Shown here piece after piece: positions 26,747 to 35,407 of a DNA stretch of 64,000 nt. The position numbers and the translations under genes are program-made. Position 1 is the first letter of the stretch; each line of letters begins with the position of its first letter. The DNA comes from Pelagerythrobacter aerophilus (GTDB taxonomy: Bacteria > Pseudomonadota > Alphaproteobacteria > Sphingomonadales > Sphingomonadaceae), in assembly GCF_003581645.1 (NCBI RefSeq), contig NZ_QXFK01000019.1:682001-746000 (forward strand), given 5' to 3'. The notes beneath the pieces were generated by a model. It did no database searches, was not told the DNA's origin, and worked only from the letters and a program-made list of their open reading frames with translations.

Positions 26747-26867
26747 GCTCCGACTCCTTGCGTGCAGAATATCAGACTCGACTCGTTGATTCCATTTCAA
26801 AGTACGAATCTTTCACAACAGAATCACGAAAGCTTGTTACAATCGGCTCGTAAAGGCTGAAATGGCT
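26747..26867 (-). promoter_or_regulatory. Upstream region of the retropepsin module with six GANTC sites
   Basis: GANTC sites (target of the alphaproteobacterial CcrM methyltransferase) start at 26752, 26775, 26780, 26788, 26806 and 26821. The region lies directly upstream of the two-gene module, whose start is at 26746, and downstream of the leftward FMN gene ending at 26868. It is AT-rich relative to surrounding sequence. No clear -35/-10 pair was picked. Confidence 0.55.
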
Positions 26868-28484
26868 TTATAGCGCCTTCGCGAAGCTGTCGGCGCGGGC
26901 GAGGCGCCAGTCGCGCGCATACTGCGTGCCTTCGGGTTCCATCAGCAGCTCTCCGGGTTCGAGGAAGTTGTAGATGTAGTCGATACTGTCCGAGCGCGCG
27001 CTGTTCTGCCGCTCGGACAAGTCGCACGGTTCGATCTGCCACGGATTGTCCAGCCCCATGGCGACGACCATTTCGCGCAGCGCGTGGAGCGTATGGCGGT
27101 GGAAGCGGGTGACGCGCTCGGACTTGTCCATCACCACCAGCCCGCGCTGGCGGGTCGCGTCCTGGGTCGCGACGCCGGTGGGGCAGGTGTCGTCATGGCA
27201 GCGCATCGACTGGACGCAGCCGAGCGCGAACATGAAGGCGCGCCCGGCGTTGCACCAGTCGGCGCCGAGCGCGAACTTCATCGCCATGCCCGCGCCCGAA
27301 TGGACCTTGCCGGCGGCGGACAGGCGGATTTCGTCCCGCAGTTCGCAGCCGACCAGCGCATTGCGCAGCAGGATCAGCCCTTCGCGTAGCGGCATGCCGA
27401 TCCGGTTCGACATTTCGACCGGCGCCGCGCCGGTGCCGCCCTCGGCGCCGTCGACCACGATATAGTCGAGCCGGATGCCCGTCTCGCGCATGGCTTTCAT
27501 CACTGCGAACACCTCGTGCGGCTTGCCGACGCAGAGCTTGATTCCGATCGGCTTTCCGCCCGAGAGATCGCGCAGTTGCGCCGCCCATTCGAGCAGGCCG
27601 ACCGGGGTCGAGAAGGTCGAGTGGGCCGCGGGCGAGATGCAGTCCTTGTGCGGCAGAACGCTGCGCGCGCCGGCGATCTCCTCGCTCACTTTCGCCGCGG
27701 GCAGGACGCCGCCGTGGCCGGGCTTGGCGCCCTGGCTGAGCTTGATCTCGACCATCTTGACCTGGTCGGCCTGCGCCGCGTCCGCAAAGCGCGCGGGATC
27801 GAAGCGGCCCTTATCGTCGCGGCAGCCGAAGTAGCCGCTGCCGATCTCCCACACCAGATCGCCGCCGTGCTCGCGGTGGTAGCGCGAGATGCCGCCTTCG
27901 CCGGTGTCGTGGTAGAATCCGCCCGCCGCTGCGCCCTTGTTGAGCGCGAGGATTGCATTGGCCGAGAGCGACCCGAAGCTCATCGCGGAGATATTGAGCA
28001 GCGAGGCGGAGTAGGGCCGCGCGCATTGCGGCCCGCCGACGTCGACTCGCCACTCCGTAGGGGCCTCCTCGTTGGGCACGATGGAATGGGCGAGCCACTC
28101 GTATTCGTCCGAATAGACGTCGAGTTCGGTGCCGAAGGGATGCGAGTCGAGCTCGCCCTTGGAGCGCGCGTAGACCAGCGCCCGCTCGTCGTGGTTGAAC
28201 GGCCGCCCTTCGAGATCGCCCTCGACTACGTAGGCGCGGGCATAGGGACGCAGGTCCTCCATGATCCAGCGCACCCGGGCGAGCAGCGGATAGTTGCGGC
28301 GCAGCGTGTGCTTGCGCTGGAAGAAGTCCCATACGGCGACCGCCAGCAGGGGGAGGGTGAGCACGAGGCCCCAGCGCAGCGGCTCCCACCACGCGAACAG
28401 CGCCGTCAGGACGATCAGCAGCGCCGGCACGACGAAGCGCGAGGCGACGTGCCCTGAGAAACGCCAGGACGCGCGGTTGATCAT
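26868..28484 (-). CDS. FMN-binding glutamate-synthase-like family protein
   Basis: 538 aa. N-terminal hydrophobic segment (residues about 15-45, FVVPALLIVLTALFAWW), then the glutamate synthase FMN domain: NISAMSFGSLSANAILALNK, GEGGISRYHREHGGDLVWE, VEIKLSQGAKPGHGG, VDGAEGGTGAAP and a Cys-rich MRCHDDTCPTGVATQ 3Fe-4S-type cluster segment. There is no glutaminase or GltD partner, so this stand-alone, membrane-tethered member has an unknown substrate. The start at 28484 gives a plausible N-terminus; the longer frame is not family-like. Confidence 0.85.
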   Translation of the reverse strand: MINRASWRFSGHVASRFVVPALLIVLTALFAWWEPLRWGLVLTLPLLAVAVWDFFQRKHTLRRNYPLLARVRWIMEDLRPYARAYVVEGDLEGRPFNHDERALVYARSKGELDSHPFGTELDVYSDEYEWLAHSIVPNEEAPTEWRVDVGGPQCARPYSASLLNISAMSFGSLSANAILALNKGAAAGGFYHDTGEGGISRYHREHGGDLVWEIGSGYFGCRDDKGRFDPARFADAAQADQVKMVEIKLSQGAKPGHGGVLPAAKVSEEIAGARSVLPHKDCISPAAHSTFSTPVGLLEWAAQLRDLSGGKPIGIKLCVGKPHEVFAVMKAMRETGIRLDYIVVDGAEGGTGAAPVEMSNRIGMPLREGLILLRNALVGCELRDEIRLSAAGKVHSGAGMAMKFALGADWCNAGRAFMFALGCVQSMRCHDDTCPTGVATQDATRQRGLVVMDKSERVTRFHRHTLHALREMVVAMGLDNPWQIEPCDLSERQNSARSDSIDYIYNFLEPGELLMEPEGTQYARDWRLARADSFAKAL

Positions 28485-28497
28485 CGCCTGCCGCCCC

Positions 28498-29196
28498 TCA
28501 GCCGAGGTGCCGGGCGAAGAACTCCGCGGTGCGCTCGTCCGCCAGCGTCGCACCCTGTTCGTCGCGGCGCTTGCCGAATTCGGTGGCGAAGCCGTGGTCG
28601 AGGCCCGGATAATCGTGGAGCGTGACCTTGGGATGGTCGTCCAGCCCCTCGTGCATCGCCTTCTGCGTATCCTTGTCGACGAACCCGTCGTCGCCCGCGA
28701 TGTGCAGCATCAATGGATTGGCGATGCCGTGCTTCTCGCGCAGCAGGTTGTCGATCCCGACCGCGTAATAGCCGACGGAGGCGTCCACGTCGGTGCGCGC
28801 CGCGGTCATGTAGGCGAGCCGCCCGCCGAGGCAGTAGCCGACCGCGCCGACTTTCGCGACGCCTTCGCTCCTGCGGATCCAGTGGATCGTCGCCTCGATG
28901 TCGCGGATGCCCTGATCCTGGTCGAACTTGCCCATCAGATCGAGCGCGCGCTGGAATTCAGCCTCCACATCGGGGTCGAGCTCGACGCCAGGTTCGATCC
29001 GCCAGAACACGTCGGGCGCGACCGCGAGATAGCCGGCCTCCGCCAGACGGTCGCACTTGCGGCGGATGCCGGGGTTCACGCCGAAGATTTCCTGGATCAC
29101 GACGATCGCCGCCCGCGCCGTTCCCTCCGGCCGCGCGACATAGGCGCTGAACGTCCGGTCGCCCGACAGTGTCTCGATGGTCGCGGTCTCGCTCAT
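28498..29196 (-). CDS. Dienelactone hydrolase family protein
   Basis: 232 aa alpha/beta hydrolase. The catalytic triad is readable: Cys in VGAVGYCLGGRLAY, Asp in HIAGDDGFVD and His in YPGLDHGFATEFG; the conserved Glu of DLH proteins is in VIQEIFGVNPGI. Cytoplasmic; hydrolyses lactones or esters, substrate unknown. Upstream neighbour of the FMN gene, 14 nt away, same direction, so possibly one operon. Confidence 0.9.
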   Translation of the reverse strand: MSETATIETLSGDRTFSAYVARPEGTARAAIVVIQEIFGVNPGIRRKCDRLAEAGYLAVAPDVFWRIEPGVELDPDVEAEFQRALDLMGKFDQDQGIRDIEATIHWIRRSEGVAKVGAVGYCLGGRLAYMTAARTDVDASVGYYAVGIDNLLREKHGIANPLMLHIAGDDGFVDKDTQKAMHEGLDDHPKVTLHDYPGLDHGFATEFGKRRDEQGATLADERTAEFFARHLG

Positions 29197-29303
29197 TTCG
29201 TCGTCCCTTCCTTTCCCGGTTACACCTGCGTAGGCCGGGCTTACCGCTTGCGCGCGGCGAATGCCAAACCCAGTTTGTTTCCCGATCCAACGGAGGAACC
29301 GCG

Positions 29304-29561
29304 ATGAAGGTCCATATCGAAATCGACTGCACGCCCGAGGAGGCCCGGACCTTCATGGGTTTGCCCGACGTCGGCAAGGCCAACGACGTCTACGTCGACA
29401 TGATGGCCAAGGCGATGAAGGGGGTCAGCAATCCCGACCAGTTGCAGGACTACGCGCGCCAGCTCGCCCCGATGGGGCAGGCGGGCCTGAAGCTGTTCCA
29501 GAGCTTCATGGAAGGCGCGGCGCGCAACGCGGACAAGAAGCCGACGGACGAGAAGTCCTAG
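29304..29561 (+). CDS. DUF6489 family protein
   Basis: 85 aa beginning MKVHIEIDCTPEEARTFMGL, with GGAGG 7 nt before the ATG at 29304. It matches the DUF6489 pattern (small soluble alphaproteobacterial protein). No function known. The reading frame upstream of this ATG is not family-like. It is divergent from the dienelactone hydrolase gene and precedes mnmE by 96 nt. Confidence 0.75.
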   Translation: MKVHIEIDCTPEEARTFMGLPDVGKANDVYVDMMAKAMKGVSNPDQLQDYARQLAPMGQAGLKLFQSFMEGAARNADKKPTDEKS

Positions 29562-29595
29562 GAGCTCATCGCTTCGATACACCGCAAACAAATCC

Positions 29596-29621
29596 GTCAT
29601 CCCAGCTTTTGGTGGGATGAC
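29596..29621. repeat. REP-like palindrome upstream of mnmE
   Basis: Arms GTCATCCC (29596-29603) and GGGATGAC (29614-29621) around AGCTTTTGGT. The CGTCATCCC...GGGATGACG pattern is the common intergenic palindrome of sphingomonads. It could also stop or pause the DUF6489 transcript. Confidence 0.5.
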
Positions 29622-29657
29622 GAGAGGGAGAGCGTGGCCGCGGGCGACCAACCAGCC

Positions 29658-30977
29658 ATGAAACCAACGTCGACTCCTCACGATAGCGGCAAGGCGCTGG
29701 CCGAGACGATCTTCGCGCTGTCGAGCGGTGCAGTGCCCGCCGGCATCGCGGTCGAGCGTGTCAGCGGTCCGCGCGCGGGCGAGGCCTTGCAGGCGCTGGC
29801 TGGCGCGCTTCCCCCGGCGCGGCGAGCGGCGGCGCGGACCTTGCGCGACGGCCGGGGCGAAGTGCTCGACCGGGCGCTGGTGCTGTGGCTGCCGGGGCCG
29901 GGGACCGCGACGGGCGAGGACGTCGCTGAGCTTCACCTGCACGGCGGACGGGCGGTGGTGAGCGCGGTCGAGCGCGCGTTGGCGGAGCTGCCGGGCTTGC
30001 GCGCCGCGACGCCCGGCGAGTTCACCCGCCGCGCCTTCGCCAATGGCCGGATCGACCTTGCCGAAGCCGAAGGGCTGGCCGGCCTGCTTGAGGCGGAGAC
30101 CGAATTGCAGCGGCGCTCGGCGATGGCATTGGCCGGCGGGGCGCTGTCGCAGCAGGTCGGTGAGTGGCGCGACCGGGTGCTCGCGCTTTCCGCGCAAGTG
30201 GAGGCGGTGCTCGACTTTTCGGACGAAGAGGACGCGGCGGACTTGCCGTCGTCGTTCACGGACGATGGGTCGCGGCTCGCCGAGGAACTCGACCAGTGGC
30301 TCGCTCGCCCGCGTGCGACCGTCTTGCGCGAGGGGTACCGGGTCGTCCTCGCCGGCCCGCCCAATGCCGGAAAATCGACACTTTTCAATGCTTTGCTGGA
30401 GAACGAAGCGGCCATAACCTCGCCGATCGCCGGAACGACGCGCGACGTTCTCGAACGGTCGGTCGCAGTCGCCGGAATTCCCTTCACTTTCGTCGACACG
30501 GCCGGGCTGCGCGAGGACGAGAGCGGGGACGATATCGAGAAGATCGGCATTGCCCGGGCGCAGGAGCAGCTCGGGCGCGCCGATCTCGTACTCTGGCTCG
30601 GCGAGGAAGGGCAGGGGCCGACGGGCGCCTGGGAGATCGATGCCAAGGCGGACGACCAGACTCGCCGGGCCAAGGGCGAGGGTGCGCTCGCGCTTTCGGC
30701 GAGGACCGGGTTCAACCTGGATCGGTTGCGCGAGCGGCTGATGGCCCGTGCGCGGGACGCGATGCCGGCGCCGGGAGAAGTCGCGCTGACCGAGCGGCAG
30801 TCCGCCTTGCTCGAGGAGGCCCGGGGTGCGCTCGCCGAGATCGGCGCGGCCGGCGACCCCTTGATCGCGGCAGAGCATCTGCGTCTCGCCCGCAGTGCCT
30901 TCGATCGCCTGACCGGACGCGCGTCGACCGAGCACATGCTGGACGCGCTGTTCGGGCGCTTCTGCATCGGCAAGTGA
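29658..30977 (+). CDS. mnmE: tRNA modification GTPase MnmE (TrmE)
   Basis: 439 aa, works with MnmG to make cmnm5U34/mnm5U34 in tRNA. N-terminal folate-binding domain starts AETIFALSSGAVPAGIAVER. G domain: G1 GPPNAGKSTLF, G2 region ITSPIAGTTRDVLE, G3 FVDTAGLREDE. The G4 NKxD is degenerate (DAKADD). The C-terminal FCIGK with its catalytic Cys is intact. I chose ATG 29658; GTG 29634 with AGGGAG 3 nt upstream is an alternative. mnmG follows after 94 nt containing a parS site. Confidence 0.94.
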   Translation: MKPTSTPHDSGKALAETIFALSSGAVPAGIAVERVSGPRAGEALQALAGALPPARRAAARTLRDGRGEVLDRALVLWLPGPGTATGEDVAELHLHGGRAVVSAVERALAELPGLRAATPGEFTRRAFANGRIDLAEAEGLAGLLEAETELQRRSAMALAGGALSQQVGEWRDRVLALSAQVEAVLDFSDEEDAADLPSSFTDDGSRLAEELDQWLARPRATVLREGYRVVLAGPPNAGKSTLFNALLENEAAITSPIAGTTRDVLERSVAVAGIPFTFVDTAGLREDESGDDIEKIGIARAQEQLGRADLVLWLGEEGQGPTGAWEIDAKADDQTRRAKGEGALALSARTGFNLDRLRERLMARARDAMPAPGEVALTERQSALLEEARGALAEIGAAGDPLIAAEHLRLARSAFDRLTGRASTEHMLDALFGRFCIGK

Positions 30978-30993
30978 TGTTTCACGTGGAACA
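30978..30993. other. parS site 1
   Basis: TGTTTCACGTGGAACA, directly after the mnmE stop. It is one base from the perfect palindrome TGTTTCACGTGAAACA bound by ParB in most bacteria. ParB spreads from these sites; parA/parB are 3 kb away. Confidence 0.92.
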
Positions 30994-31071
30994 TCGCATT
31001 CCCGCCAGACCTGGCATCTATCCAGCGCGAGCGCTTTGACCGTCTGAGCGAGATCGCCTATCGCGCGGGCC

Positions 31072-32934
31072 ATGCGCTCCTACGATATCCTTGTCATTGG
31101 CGGCGGGCACGCCGGCGTCGAAGCGGCGGCCGTCGCTGCGCGTATGGGCGCGCGCGTCGGACTGGTGACGTTCGATCCCGAAACGGTCGGGGCGATGAGC
31201 TGCAATCCCGCAATCGGCGGGCTGGGGAAGGGGCACCTTGTCCGCGAGGTCGACGCTTTCGACGGCGTGATCGGCCGCGCAGCCGACGCAGCGGCGATCC
31301 ACTATCGCATGCTCAACATGTCGAAAGGCAGCGCCGTCTGGGGCCCGCGCATCCAGGCCGACCGCAAGCTGTTCAAGACCGCCGTCCAGCATGCGTTGGG
31401 TGAGCAGGCGAATCTCGACCTGATCCCGGGGGAGGCGGCGGCCCTGATTCTGGACGGCGGCCGGACAAAGGGCCTCACGCTCGCCGACGGTTCGCATATC
31501 GAAGCGCAGGCGATAATCCTCTGCACCGGCACGTTCCTCGGCGGCCGCCTGTTCCGCGGCGAGGAGCGGTTCGAAGGCGGACGGATCGGCGAGAACGCCG
31601 CGCATGTCCTCGCGGCGCAGCTCCGCGAGGCGAAGCTGCCGATGGCGCGGCTCAAGACTGGCACGCCGCCACGGCTGGACGGGCGGACGATCGACTGGGC
31701 GCGGCTGGCCGAGCAACCGTCGGACGACGGGACCTGGACGATGTCCGCCGTCACGCCGCGGCGCGCGAATCCGCAGGTCTTCTGCGCCATCACCCGCACC
31801 AACGCGCGCAGCCACAACATCATTCGTGCGGGGCTGGATCGGTCGCCGCTGTTCACCGGCGCGATCGATGCACAGGGGCCGCGCTATTGCCCCTCGATCG
31901 AGGACAAGATCCACCGCTTCGGCGACCGCGAGGGACATCAGGTGTTCCTCGAACCCGAAGGGCTCGACACCCACCTCGTCTATCCCAACGGCGTCAGCAC
32001 TTCGCTTCCGGTCGACGTCCAGCTCGCCATGCTCAGAAGTATGGAAGGGCTCGAGGCCGTCGACATGGTCGTCCCCGGCTATGCCGTCGAATACGATCAC
32101 ATCGATCCGCGCACGCTCACGCCGGCGCTGGAGCTGCGCGCGATCGGCGGGCTCTATTGCGCGGGACAGATCAACGGCACGACCGGCTACGAGGAAGCCG
32201 CGGCGCAGGGGCTCGTCGCCGGAATGCATGCGGCGGCCGCGGTGCTGGGCCGGGAGCCGGCGCCGCTCGACCGCGCCAACTCGTACATCGCGGTCATGGT
32301 CGATGACCTGACTCTGCAGGGGGTCAGCGAACCCTATCGCATGTTGACCGCGCGGGCCGAGTATCGCCTGCGGCTGCGCGCCAACAATGCTTCGACGCGC
32401 CTGACGCCGTTGGCGATCGCGGCCGGTTGCGCCGGCGACGCGCGCCGCCGTTGGTTCGAATCGCGCGAGCAGCGGCGCGCCGAGTGGGACGCGCAGCTCG
32501 CGAGGGGAGTGCCTGCCTCAGAGCTGGAGCAGGCGGGACTGCCGATCCGGCGCGACTCCGGCGTTCACCGGCTAGACGAATGGCTACGGTACAACGGCGT
32601 CGATCTCGCGGGTCTCGCACCGTGGCTCGACGAGGGTTTCGACCCGGCTGAGGAGATCGCGGTGGAGCTGGCGGAAGACGCGATCTACGCGCCCTATCTT
32701 GAGCGGCAGGAGGCCGAGCTGCGGGATTTGCGTGCTAGCGAGACAGTAAGGCTGGGGAGTGGCTTCCCCTATGGGGAAGTGCCGGGCCTCTCCAACGAGA
32801 TGGTGGAGCGGCTGACCACGGCGCAGCCCGAGACGCTTTCGGCAGCGGGGCGAGTTCCGGGGATCACACCCGCGGCGCTCTCGGCGGTGCTCGTCCATGC
32901 GCGCCGGCGCGATATGCGGCCAGAAGCGGCATGA
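31072..32934 (+). CDS. mnmG: tRNA modification enzyme MnmG (GidA)
   Basis: 620 aa, normal length. FAD site [20 protein letters not shown], then [19 protein letters not shown] and the conserved CTGTFLGGR and [13 protein letters not shown] segments. Forms the MnmEG complex that modifies U34. Its stop codon region overlaps rsmG by 4 nt (ATGA). Confidence 0.96.
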   Translation: MRSYDILVIGGGHAGVEAAAVAARMGARVGLVTFDPETVGAMSCNPAIGGLGKGHLVREVDAFDGVIGRAADAAAIHYRMLNMSKGSAVWGPRIQADRKLFKTAVQHALGEQANLDLIPGEAAALILDGGRTKGLTLADGSHIEAQAIILCTGTFLGGRLFRGEERFEGGRIGENAAHVLAAQLREAKLPMARLKTGTPPRLDGRTIDWARLAEQPSDDGTWTMSAVTPRRANPQVFCAITRTNARSHNIIRAGLDRSPLFTGAIDAQGPRYCPSIEDKIHRFGDREGHQVFLEPEGLDTHLVYPNGVSTSLPVDVQLAMLRSMEGLEAVDMVVPGYAVEYDHIDPRTLTPALELRAIGGLYCAGQINGTTGYEEAAAQGLVAGMHAAAAVLGREPAPLDRANSYIAVMVDDLTLQGVSEPYRMLTARAEYRLRLRANNASTRLTPLAIAAGCAGDARRRWFESREQRRAEWDAQLARGVPASELEQAGLPIRRDSGVHRLDEWLRYNGVDLAGLAPWLDEGFDPAEEIAVELAEDAIYAPYLERQEAELRDLRASETVRLGSGFPYGEVPGLSNEMVERLTTAQPETLSAAGRVPGITPAALSAVLVHARRRDMRPEAA

Positions 32935-33557
32935 TCGCAAGCGAGGATCAGGCCCGCGCATACGTCGCCGGCCTGTGCGATTCGGTCGCCATGGACCGGC
33001 TCAACCGGCTGATCGGCGCACTCGCCGAAGAGAACGAGCGGCAGAATCTCGTCGCGCGCGCGACGCTGCCATCGATATGGCAACGCCACATCGCGGATTC
33101 GGCGCAGCTCCTCGAATATGTTCCACGTGAAACAGGACCTTGGCTAGACCTCGGCTCGGGGGCAGGGCTCCCGGGCCTGGTCATTGCCGCGATGCGGCCC
33201 GAATGGCCCGTGGTTCTCGTCGAATCGCGCCGGAAGCGAATCGAATGGCTGGAGCGTATGCGGGACGAGCTTGCACTCGAACACTGCCGGATCGAAGGGG
33301 TGCGACTCGAAAATGTCGACAGTGTTCCCGTGGGCGTGATCTCGGCGCGCGCCTTCGCATCGCTCGAACGTATCCTCGCGCTATCCGCACGATTTTCCAC
33401 AAGCGAAACCCTGTGGCTGTTGCCCAAGGGGCGTTCGGCGGCGCAAGAATTGCAGGAGCTGCCCAAACGGCAGCGCGCGCTGTTTCACGTGGAACAATCG
33501 CGGACGGACCCCGCATCGGGCATTATCGTCGGTAAGCTGGCCGGGAGAAAAGCATGA
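32931..33557 (+). CDS. rsmG: 16S rRNA m7G527 methyltransferase RsmG (GidB)
   Basis: 208 aa. AdoMet motif I is [15 protein letters not shown] parS site lies at 33119-33134 within codons for the fold, and another at 33481-33496 near the 3' end, so coding and partition functions share DNA. Overlaps mnmG and parA by 4 nt each. Confidence 0.93.
   Translation: MIASEDQARAYVAGLCDSVAMDRLNRLIGALAEENERQNLVARATLPSIWQRHIADSAQLLEYVPRETGPWLDLGSGAGLPGLVIAAMRPEWPVVLVESRRKRIEWLERMRDELALEHCRIEGVRLENVDSVPVGVISARAFASLERILALSARFSTSETLWLLPKGRSAAQELQELPKRQRALFHVEQSRTDPASGIIVGKLAGRKA
33119..33134. other. parS site 2, inside rsmG
   Basis: TGTTCCACGTGAAACA, the exact reverse complement of sites 1 and 3. It lies in the rsmG coding region, just before the AdoMet motif. 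Confidence 0.92.
33481..33496. other. parS site 3, at the rsmG 3' end
   Basis: TGTTTCACGTGGAACA, identical to site 1, 58 bp before the parA start, still within rsmG. Confidence 0.92.
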
Positions 33558-34330
33558 TCACCATCGCCATCGCGAACCAGAAGGGCGGGGTCGGCAAGAC
33601 GACGACCGCCATCAACATCGCGACGGCGATGGCGGCGATCGGCTGGAAGACGCTGCTGGTCGATCTCGATCCGCAGGGCAATGCCTCGACCGGACTGGGA
33701 ATCGCCAGCGCCGACCGCGAGAGTTCTAGCTACGACATTCTGGTCGACGAAGCTCCGCTCGCCGAATGTGTCCATCCGACGGCTATCCCGGGTCTCGATA
33801 TCGTCCCTGCCACGGTCGATTTGAGCGGAGCGGAGGTGGAGCTCGTGTCGGTCGAGGATCGCACCGCACGGCTGCGGCGGGCGCTTGCCGACCATCACGC
33901 GCACGACATCTGCTTTATCGATTGCCCCCCGTCGCTCGGGTTGCTCACGCTCAACGCGCTGGGTGCGGCCGACACCCTGCTGGTTCCGCTTCAGTGCGAG
34001 TTCTTCGCGCTTGAGGGCCTGAGCCAGCTCCTGCAGACCGTCGAGCGGGTGCAGCAGCGCTTTAATCCCGATCTCGGCATCATCGGGATCGTCCTGACCA
34101 TGTTCGATCGCCGCAATCGGCTGACGGACCAGGTTGCGGACGATGTGCGCGATTGCCTGGGCAAGCTCGTGTTCGAGGCGGTCATCCCGCGCAACGTGCG
34201 CCTGTCCGAAGCACCGAGCCACGGGCTCCCCGCGCTCGTCTACGACCACGCCTGCGCCGGCAGCCGCGCCTATATCGCGCTCGCACGTGAACTGATCGGA
34301 CGCATTCCCGAGAAGAGGAAAGCCGCATGA
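33554..34330 (+). CDS. parA: Chromosome partitioning ATPase ParA (Soj)
   Basis: 258 aa. Deviant Walker A NQKGGVGKTTTAINIA (residues about 8-23), Walker A' LLVDLDPQGNAST, and Walker B CFIDCPPSLGLLT. There is no N-terminal HTH, so it is the chromosomal type Ib-like Soj. It moves origin-bound ParB-parS complexes across the nucleoid. parB starts in a 4-nt overlap. Confidence 0.96.
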   Translation: MITIAIANQKGGVGKTTTAINIATAMAAIGWKTLLVDLDPQGNASTGLGIASADRESSSYDILVDEAPLAECVHPTAIPGLDIVPATVDLSGAEVELVSVEDRTARLRRALADHHAHDICFIDCPPSLGLLTLNALGAADTLLVPLQCEFFALEGLSQLLQTVERVQQRFNPDLGIIGIVLTMFDRRNRLTDQVADDVRDCLGKLVFEAVIPRNVRLSEAPSHGLPALVYDHACAGSRAYIALARELIGRIPEKRKAA

Positions 34331-35304
34331 GCAACTCCCCCGAACCGACCGCCGCCTCGGCGCCCGTTCGCAACGCGACCGACCGCAAGCGGAAGCTCGG
34401 GAGAGGGCTGGGTGCACTCCTGGGCGAAACTCAGCGCGAAGAGCCGCTCGCTCGCAGCGAGGCCGGCGGGTCGGTGGAAAATGCCGGTAAATCAAGTGCT
34501 TCACCGCGTTCGGGCCTTGCCTCCATTGCAACGTCGGCGATTGAGCCGCTGCCCGGTCAGCCGCGCCGCCGTTTCGACGAGGCGGCGCTCGAGGAACTTG
34601 CTGCGTCGATCGCCCAGCGCGGCGTGATCCAGCCGGTGATCGTCCGGCCGCTCGCCCGCGGGCGCTATCAGCTCGTGGCGGGGGAGCGGCGCTGGCGTGC
34701 AGCGCAGAAGGCGCGGCTGCACGAGATTCCCGCGATCGTGCGCGAGCTCGACGAAACCGAGGTCATGGCGCTCGCGCTGATCGAGAACATCCAGCGCGAG
34801 GATCTCAATCCGGTTGAGGAAGCGCGCGCCTATCAGGCGCTGGCCGACCGGCAGGGCATGACGCAGGGCGAGATCGCGCAACTGGTCGACAAGTCGCGCA
34901 GTCACGTCGCGAATCTCCAGCGTCTGCTCAATCTGCCCGAAGACGTGCTCGATCTGGTCGAGGAGGGCGCGCTGTCGATGGGGCACGCCCGGGCGCTAAT
35001 CGGAAACGACGCCGCGGTCGAGTTGGCGCAACGTGCGGTCTCCCAGAAGCTCTCCGTTCGCCAGATCGAGAAGCTTGCCGCGCAGCCCGCCGAGGGCGAA
35101 CCGCGCCGCAAGGTCCGCAATTCGCGCGATCCGGCGAAAGATGCCGACATTGCCGCGGTTCAGACCCACCTGGAGGAGTTTCTCGGACTGGGCGTGCGGA
35201 TCAAGACCGACGCCGATCCGCGGTCGGGGGCTGTGACGATCCGCTACCGGACGCTCGATCAGCTCGATCTGATCTGCCAGCGCCTGACCGGCGGCGATAT
35301 CTAG
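34327..35304 (+). CDS. parB: Chromosome partitioning protein ParB (Spo0J)
   Basis: 325 aa. Box I LPGQPRRRFDEAALEELAAS, box II LVAGERRWRAAQKA (CTPase loop), ALIENIQREDLNPVEEARAY and the HTH EIAQLVDKSRSHVANLQRLL. It binds the three parS sites seen upstream. The N-terminus carries a LGRGLGALLG motif, the usual ParA-activating start. Leads into a pair of hairpins. Confidence 0.96.
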   Translation: MSNSPEPTAASAPVRNATDRKRKLGRGLGALLGETQREEPLARSEAGGSVENAGKSSASPRSGLASIATSAIEPLPGQPRRRFDEAALEELAASIAQRGVIQPVIVRPLARGRYQLVAGERRWRAAQKARLHEIPAIVRELDETEVMALALIENIQREDLNPVEEARAYQALADRQGMTQGEIAQLVDKSRSHVANLQRLLNLPEDVLDLVEEGALSMGHARALIGNDAAVELAQRAVSQKLSVRQIEKLAAQPAEGEPRRKVRNSRDPAKDADIAAVQTHLEEFLGLGVRIKTDADPRSGAVTIRYRTLDQLDLICQRLTGGDI

Positions 35305-35335
35305 TTTCTATCTAAGTAACTGATATGTCAAGTAA

Positions 35336-35400
35336 AGGCGGCGACCGGGTGGCTCCGCGGCCGCCGCCTCCCCCTACGAAGCCGCAAGAATGCGGCTTCG
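35336..35400. terminator. Double hairpin between convergent parB and glycine-zipper genes
   Basis: First stem AGGCGGCG (35336-35343)/CGCCGCCT (35362-35369); second stem CGAAGCCGC (35377-35385)/GCGGCTTCG (35392-35400) with a 6-nt loop. Neither is followed by a long U-run, but their position between two converging genes fits a bidirectional terminator. Confidence 0.55.
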
Positions 35401-35407
35401 CCCCAAG

